From: Rivularia sp. MS3 | GTDB taxonomy: Bacteria > Cyanobacteriota > Cyanobacteriia > Cyanobacteriales > Nostocaceae | DNA length: 64,000 nucleotides | Reading direction: 5' to 3' | Assembly: GCA_019192545.1 (NCBI GenBank) | Contig: JAHCMI010000020.1 | Coordinates: 49,273 to 113,272, forward strand | Part shown: positions 59,601-64,000 of the stretch, one piece after another | Layout: each line of letters begins with the position of its first letter | Numbering within the stretch: the stretch's first letter is position 1 | The notes under the pieces: generated by a model | Seen by the model: the letters and a program-made list of their open reading frames with translations, nothing else | Database searches by the model: none | What the model was told of the DNA's origin: nothing | Translations under genes and position numbers: made by a program

Positions 59601-59864
59601 TTAAGCGTTGAAAACCAATCTAGTGCAGAATTTACAGGAGAGTTTGAAGCTGGTGCAATAATTGTACCTTTTCTTATAGTTGATGGTAATCCACAAGCGT
59701 TTGAAGAGGTTTATTTCCCCTTCTTAGGTGCTAATTCTGACGGTGTGGATCATGTAATGATGATTGGTGAAAATGTCTTCGGATTTGAGGATTTAAAAGG
59801 AGGTGGAGACAGAGACTATAATGACTTTACTGTTAAAATTGAGTTTACTAATGTAAGTACATAG
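56610..59864 (+). CDS. Calx-beta / seven-bladed propeller / DUF4114 surface or secreted protein
   Basis: The protein has 1084 residues. No N-terminal signal peptide, so export is likely by a type I or similar route. Order: a short lead; a first Calx-beta domain (about 30-165); seven SBBP-type repeats each opening with WAK or a variant and GNTY(V/I)(T/S)G, forming a predicted seven-bladed beta-propeller (about 170-615); a second Calx-beta domain (about 620-725); an acidic run (EDEDDDDDD, about 745-755); then a 290-residue C-terminal module ending in the DUF4114 motif FGFEDLKGGGDRDYNDF. The acidic residues and Calx-beta suggest calcium binding. The C-terminal module is homologous to the end of the convergent gene at 60372. 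Confidence 0.85.
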   Translation: MAEKKTFEANDSMMDDFLLDSVLLDDTKIPSPAEVSLDVDSMAVAENSGKSFNYTFTRTGNTTDALTINFTLGGKATLDTDYTLTGAVINGTQGTVTIAANATTATVTIKPIADSEIESDEAVKLTLENGTDYIISDGDSRLLEAVRAKPSEGSSMDNNAVMAVIMNDDPMLDAVWAKKFDDKGNGYGYEFLAVDDAGNTYVTGYFEEEASVDGKVITRTGEYDTFVAKFDKDGKVEWAKEFGGSGESYSFPEDIAADSSGTYLTGTFDNKIVFGNETLSAQGLGYGFDEVYVAKLDTTGKAVWAKSFGGAENDIASGIEVDKDGNTYITGEFYETITFGNTTFNDDENGNVFIAKLDTKGEVLWAKEYGNDEQEDLAEDVVVDKEGNAYLFMTEGYESGTENISLVKLNKSDGSEVWKEAKTFGDENNYVVAEDIAIDNQDNIYIAGKFEDSLTFGSTKLEGGEDDGDAYIAKLDSKGDVLWAKDFSKDNNDDIEVEGIAVDDMGNTYVSGYYAGESMNVGDFMLYKESSVDEGWSLNAFLTKFDSDGKIKWAQNIGGTNYDAISDIAVKDGNIYLTGEFETKATFGKTSLTAQKAVNNPSIDNSSFLVKLKEEKPEISLTVDSTKVTEGENKQITYTFTRKGDSTSELTVDFSVTGSATFKDDYTLTGADEFKDSKGKVTFKAGEKTATVTLNIVDDSDVEEDETLGLELAMGSGYMLSATEVKTNITIAKDEKDIVMGSGNEDEDDDDDDTEFSLASKSKQTFKFKSKFKQGKSSIKFSFKSKSINQFKEIAVVTVDDDEGNIDGISPEAEGYLEAALNRAKSIFSLLGNTPQGFGDIDIEKVLEFSSETRFRFLSVKGGTLQGVKKGKIKKSQVTLSSTDLLQVSESEKNSFDLDFEGVKIKMKFDAKAKKAIGSGLQDTIEVLDLRSDELSGKQKVKCTVNREAAKDNIIGFYQVIDEEGGIDTDGDGTIDVFVGDENYTQTAVENRIASIDLSVENQSSAEFTGEFEAGAIIVPFLIVDGNPQAFEEVYFPFLGANSDGVDHVMMIGENVFGFEDLKGGGDRDYNDFTVKIEFTNVST

Positions 59865-60371
59865 ATTTATCGAATCTGTTAGGGCTAAAAATCATTTCAT
59901 TGAAATCGAAAAATTTCGATTGCCGTAATTTGTAATTAATGATTAAAATCAGCGATTAGTAAATTGTTTAAAACCCGGCTTTTTTGAAAAGTCGGGTTTT
60001 TTATGTCTAATGGTTAACGTTAATGTTAATACTTTTGAGGAGATTTATTTCTCATTTTTTACGTATCATGATGCTTGGTGACAATACCTTGGATAGAATG
60101 AATAATGGCGATCGCCAGTTTTTTAGTGTTGTTTAAAATTTAAGTAATGTTAGTGTAAATACGTGGGTTTTTGTTCTCGCATATTAGGTTAATGTTTCAA
60201 TTGATAGTCACCGTTACTCCGCCGTGCAACGACGGAGCCTGCGGTGACTGGCGTTTCCCAGTTAATTTAAACCGTAGAGGGGGCTGAGGTAAGAGTTAAA
60301 CACAAAGATAGAAGTTTATCAAATACTGGTTTGTTTAATGTCTAACAATTACCTATTACCTATTACCAATT
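59865..60371. other. Convergent intergenic region between the two DUF4114 genes
   Basis: It holds a strong hairpin (59971-60003), a GC-rich repeat (about 60220-60260), a HIP1 site near 60110, and ACCTATTACC repeats next to the stop of the minus-strand gene. No gene. Confidence 0.6.
59971..60003 (+). terminator. AAACCCGGCTTTT terminator
   Basis: AAACCCGGCTTTT (59971-59983) pairs with AAAAGTCGGGTTT with one G-U pair, followed by a T run. It is about 107 bases after the stop of the plus-strand giant gene. Confidence 0.7.
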
Positions 60372-63300
60372 TTAAAGGTTGATTTTCATAATCACATCGT
60401 TAAAGTCTTTATCTCCACCGTTTACCATATCTTCAAAGCCAAATGTATTATCGCCAAGTAAGCGAATATGATCGGTTTTATCGCTGTTAGCTCCTAAGAA
60501 TGAAAAGTAAACTTCTGCACTATTATTAATAGCTTCATCAAGGGTACCGTCTACGATGATGAAAGGAGCTAATATACTTCCAGCTTCTAAACTACCATTG
60601 AATGTAGCTGTTTGTTGATTTTCAGTTGAAAGCAAATCTAAGCTGGTAATTCGGTTATTTAAGGCTGCATTTTTATATTCTGCGTCGTTAGGATTAATAT
60701 CGGCAACTCCATCACCATTGATATCTATTCCACCGTTAACATCAACGACTTGGTAGAAACCAATTAAATTATCAAAAGCGGCTTCTCTGTATACTTCAAC
60801 GTTGACTGATGTTGCATTTGTAATACCGCGTAAATCGATGAGTTCTTTTTGCGTTTGTAATTGATTTATTTGAACGGGATTTTCTTGAGTTAATGCCGCA
60901 TTTATTTGGATATCTGATATTAATTCTAAAGTAAATCCTTCTGAGCTAAAGTTATTTACCCGTACATTATCGGCAGCGGAAAAGGCAATAGATAAATTGG
61001 TATTTCCGGTTAATTCTATTTCTGCAAGTGCGGTATCTATGGTACCGTTAGATATTGATAAAAATTCAAAGCGGGCATCGGAATTAATTTCAAGCACCCG
61101 CTGAATATTATCTGCTGTAAATCCATTGGGAAGATTGGCAATTGCTGAAAATATTACTTGGGATTTACTTAATGCTGCTTTGATATAACCATCGCTACCC
61201 GGTGCAAAGCCATCTATATTACCATTTTCGTCAACTTCAAATACCGCTATTTCGCTGACAATGCTCGCATCTATATTAGCTAAAGTAAATTTGATATTGG
61301 TTTTTTCTCCTCCATTTAAAACAAAGATTCCGTTTTGAGAAGCATTAACGTCAAATTTAGCGGCAGCTACATCGGTTAAATTAATCGTAATATTAGCTAA
61401 ATCGTTTAAACCACTTGTATCTGTAGCGGTTACTTTCAGATTAAATTGAGGTGTAGTTTCAAAATCGATATCGTCTTCATCGTTAACCGTGATTTCTCCA
61501 GTATCGGGATTTATCGCAAAGGCTAATTTACCATCTTTGTCTAAATCGAGATTACCCGCAGCTAAAGCAAATTCTAAAGCTTGTTTTTCAGAATCAGTTG
61601 CCGTGACAACACCAACTACCGTATTTTCTTCGCTATTTTCTTTGATAGAGAAAGTTGCATCATCAACAATCGGGGGATTATTCGGCTTTTCTACTTTTAA
61701 AGTAAATACATCGCTAAGTGATTTTCCATCTTTATCAGTTGCCGTGACTTTAATATTGATTTCACCAAGATTATCGGCGGTAGGTGTGCCGGTGAAAGTA
61801 GCATTTGTGAAACTTAACCAATTTGGTAGCTGCGAATCATCTTCTAAAGTTGCTGAATAAGTTAAGCTATCCCCGGCATCTGAATCTACAAAAGTATCTA
61901 CACTTAATGTGAAGTTGAATGCACTATCTTGAGTTGCTGTCAGATTTTCGATGGCATTTTTTAAAGTTGGTTTGTCATTGATATTGGTAAAGGTAATATT
62001 CGCACTATTTTTATCGGTTGTTAAATTACCATCGCTAACTTCAACGTCGTAGCTGGGAGGATTTTCGCTGCCGTCGTGGATAAATTTAACTAAACCGTTA
62101 TTAATTTGCTGTTGAGTAAAGCTGTTTTGAGCAACTTGGTTTACTTGGAATTCGCCATTTTTTAAATTGCTGACGGTGAAAGTTAAAGTTGTGTCGTCGT
62201 TATCAATGTCTGTTGCAGAAAGATTTTGATTTGAAATAGTAACGCTACCAGATTCTGAGATAGTTAAAGTGTTATTTTCCAGAGTTGGCGCATCATTGAT
62301 ATTGGTAAAGGTAATATTCGCACTATTTTTATCGGTTGTTAAACTACCATCGCTAACTTCAACGTCGTAGCTGGGAGGATTTTCGCTGCCGTCGTGGATA
62401 AATTTAACTAAACCGTTATTAATTTGCTGTTGAGTAAAGCTGTTTTGAGCAACTTGGTTTACTTGGAATTCGCCATTTTTTAAATTGCTGACGGTGAAAG
62501 TTAAAGTTGTGTCGTCGTTATCAATGTCTGTTGCAGAAAGATTTTGATTTGAAATAGTAACGCTACCAGATTCTGAGATAGTTAAAGTGTTATTTTCCAG
62601 CTTCGGCGCATCATTTACAGGATTAACAGTAATTGCAGCAGTTTCAGTTTCATTACTAAATGTAGTATTGCCACCGTTATTGGTAGTATCGGCAGTATTG
62701 CCATTATTGCCAGAAGTTTTATCCCAAGCGCGGAAGGTAATACTAACTGCACCTTCGTAATCTTGATTAGCTACAAAACGGATTTTTGTTGAATCATCGG
62801 CAGCTAATAAACGAGCAGTTGTATCGTTAACCGTGCCAAAATCATTCCAGTTATTACCGTCGGTGGAATATTGCCAATTACCGTTACTATTATCAACGCT
62901 TGTTACTGCAATACCTTCAAAGGCATTTACGTTAATATCGGTAATTTTATCTCCCCCACCACTAGAGATAATATCTTTAATTAAAGTACCTTGGTTATTG
63001 GTATCCTCTTCATCTTCATCAATAGCATTGAGCGTCATATCTCCCGTATTGTCTAAAGCTGGAGCATCGTTAACAGCATCTATCGTGATATTGAATGGTG
63101 TAGAAGCATCGCTGGCATTACCCGCAGCATCTTTAGCGATCGCGCTAAATGTATAGGTGTTATCCTCAAGAGTGGTATTCCTATAATCAAAATTCCACTT
63201 ACCAGAATTATCGGCGGTGGTTGTGTCGATAAATTGACTATTTTGGAAAATCTCGATATTGCTGTTGGCTTCTGCGCTACCGTTAATTTCTAAAGTATTA

Positions 63301-64000
63301 TCGCCAGTTATTCCATCGTCAGCTACATCCGTATCTTCTGTAAAGTCTGTTATCAAAGGTGCATCTGGATTTTTGTTATCAATATTAAATAAATCATTCG
63401 CCGTGAAAGACTGTTGAAGATTACCAACTTTATCTTGAGCATTTTCTACTTTGACATCAATATCAGCAATTTCTTCATTCGCATCGGCAACGCTGTAAGT
63501 AGCAATATAGGTTTTACTATCGCTATTCCAACTTCCCCCAGTTAATGAAATCGTATTTTGAGTATTTTCGATTGTGATAACCGGATTAACCGAAATATCC
63601 ATTTCTTCGGAATATTCCACCGTTAACTCAAATGTTGTGGTGGAATCAGATATTGTCGGAGTTGAAGAAATTACGTTAATAACAGTTGGTAAAGTTAAAT
63701 CAGCTTCTCGGGTTAATTGTGTTGCAGCAATATTATTGTTACCGGCATTATCAGTTGCAACATCAGAATTAATATCTATTGTGACTTTACCTGAAGATGA
63801 AGGTGTGACATCAAAGCTGTAATTATTTCCGCTTTCAACAAAGTTATCAACTGTAGCGTTGGTTAAAGTAATGTCGCTGCTATCAAAATTATTTACTGCT
63901 TCTGTAAATGTTGCGGTAACGCTGAATTTATCGTTTACTGTCGCAGGTGCTGTTGAATTTAAGCTAACTCCCGGATTTTGATTATCAATGCTAAATACAT
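60372..64000 (-). CDS. Giant Ig-like/cadherin-like/DUF4114 protein, 5' end beyond the window
   Basis: At least 1209 residues are visible. The frame stays open to base 64000 with no stop and no convincing start; the GTG at 63620 lies inside an Ig-like domain, so the gene continues off the right edge. Order: Big-type Ig domains (IDNQNPGVSLNS..., PGVSLNSTAPATVNDKF), further Ig-like modules with 'DNKNPDAP' linkers, two nearly identical CSPG/cadherin-like modules encoded by a 318-base direct repeat, a dystroglycan/He_PIG-like module (LPNWLSFTNATFTGTP), a cadherin module (FSIKENSEENTVVGVV), and the DUF4114 C-terminal module (FGFEDMVNGGDKDFNDV). Likely a cell-surface adhesin or secreted protein with calcium-dependent folding. 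It is convergent with the smaller DUF4114 gene. Confidence 0.85.
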   Translation of the reverse strand, partial: VFSIDNQNPGVSLNSTAPATVNDKFSVTATFTEAVNNFDSSDITLTNATVDNFVESGNNYSFDVTPSSSGKVTIDINSDVATDNAGNNNIAATQLTREADLTLPTVINVISSTPTISDSTTTFELTVEYSEEMDISVNPVITIENTQNTISLTGGSWNSDSKTYIATYSVADANEEIADIDVKVENAQDKVGNLQQSFTANDLFNIDNKNPDAPLITDFTEDTDVADDGITGDNTLEINGSAEANSNIEIFQNSQFIDTTTADNSGKWNFDYRNTTLEDNTYTFSAIAKDAAGNASDASTPFNITIDAVNDAPALDNTGDMTLNAIDEDEEDTNNQGTLIKDIISSGGGDKITDINVNAFEGIAVTSVDNSNGNWQYSTDGNNWNDFGTVNDTTARLLAADDSTKIRFVANQDYEGAVSITFRAWDKTSGNNGNTADTTNNGGNTTFSNETETAAITVNPVNDAPKLENNTLTISESGSVTISNQNLSATDIDNDDTTLTFTVSNLKNGEFQVNQVAQNSFTQQQINNGLVKFIHDGSENPPSYDVEVSDGSLTTDKNSANITFTNINDAPTLENNTLTISESGSVTISNQNLSATDIDNDDTTLTFTVSNLKNGEFQVNQVAQNSFTQQQINNGLVKFIHDGSENPPSYDVEVSDGNLTTDKNSANITFTNINDKPTLKNAIENLTATQDSAFNFTLSVDTFVDSDAGDSLTYSATLEDDSQLPNWLSFTNATFTGTPTADNLGEINIKVTATDKDGKSLSDVFTLKVEKPNNPPIVDDATFSIKENSEENTVVGVVTATDSEKQALEFALAAGNLDLDKDGKLAFAINPDTGEITVNDEDDIDFETTPQFNLKVTATDTSGLNDLANITINLTDVAAAKFDVNASQNGIFVLNGGEKTNIKFTLANIDASIVSEIAVFEVDENGNIDGFAPGSDGYIKAALSKSQVIFSAIANLPNGFTADNIQRVLEINSDARFEFLSISNGTIDTALAEIELTGNTNLSIAFSAADNVRVNNFSSEGFTLELISDIQINAALTQENPVQINQLQTQKELIDLRGITNATSVNVEVYREAAFDNLIGFYQVVDVNGGIDINGDGVADINPNDAEYKNAALNNRITSLDLLSTENQQTATFNGSLEAGSILAPFIIVDGTLDEAINNSAEVYFSFLGANSDKTDHIRLLGDNTFGFEDMVNGGDKDFNDVIMKINL
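61975..62610 (-). repeat. Two tandem copies of a 318-base coding repeat
   Basis: Bases 61975-62292 and 62293-62610 are almost identical and each encodes one 106-residue CSPG/cadherin-like module (SESGSVTISNQNLS...). Only a few substitutions separate them (for example TTAAATTACC versus TTAAACTACC), so the duplication is recent or maintained by gene conversion. Confidence 0.9.

Noticed and set aside
1..64000. CRISPR arrays, prophage genes or intact insertion sequences
   Set aside because: I saw no regularly spaced identical direct repeats with unique spacers, and no recognisable transposase, integrase or phage structural gene.

Overview
The window is AT-rich chromosomal DNA from a cyanobacterium, most likely a filamentous Nostocales species (perhaps Rivulariaceae/Calothrix-like; the genus is a guess). 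The evidence is two photosystem II psbA genes, a cyanobacterial-type rpoZ, ppc, a DUF1818 gene, a natF-natG-natH-bgtA amino-acid transporter cluster, a nitrogenase-associated Mo-nitro_C domain gene, many GCGATCGC (HIP1) octamers, and short tandem repeats built on words such as CCCATGC and TAACTCC.

Layout. 1-3.2 kb: most of mfd (5' end outside the window). 3.7-6.9 kb: an LRR lipoprotein, a small lipoprotein on the other strand, a repeat-less paralogue of the LRR protein, an FkbM methyltransferase and a small HTH protein. 7.2-16.7 kb: an accessory region with a cytoplasmic subtilase whose oxyanion-hole Asn is Thr, a giant vWA/coiled-coil protein with 31-residue repeats, a small membrane protein and a DUF6745 protein. 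17.0-21.4 kb: natF-natG-natH-bgtA. 22.3-28.5 kb: a CPBP protease with a very long N-terminal extension, a Mo-nitro_C protein, a creatininase-family hydrolase and an ACT-domain malic enzyme. 29.0-38.9 kb: two psbA genes encoding different D1 isoforms (Gln130 and Glu130) that bracket a CADD-like/DUF3865-like protein, a PQ-loop membrane protein, two multidomain histidine kinases and a GNAT acetyltransferase.

39.4-43.9 kb: an MBOAT acyltransferase and a large SGNH/DUF1574 protein, a probable surface-glycan O-acetylation pair. 44.2-51.9 kb: housekeeping (ppc, a pentapeptide-repeat protein, tRNA-Pro(GGG), DUF1818, rpoZ) and conserved hypotheticals. 52.3-54.2 kb: a two-gene ATPase + HNH nuclease operon resembling Septu (PtuA/PtuB) anti-phage defence. 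54.6-56.4 kb: an HDAC-family deacetylase and a GT2 glycosyltransferase. 56.6-64.0 kb: two convergent giant modular surface/secreted proteins that share a C-terminal DUF4114-type module; the second runs off the right edge of the window.

Intergenic DNA is rich in hairpin-forming dispersed repeats, some positioned as terminators. I found no recognisable transposase, CRISPR array or reverse transcriptase. The best candidates for poorly described biology are the subtilase/vWA-coiled-coil neighbourhood (7-16 kb), the Septu-like pair, and the two convergent DUF4114 proteins.
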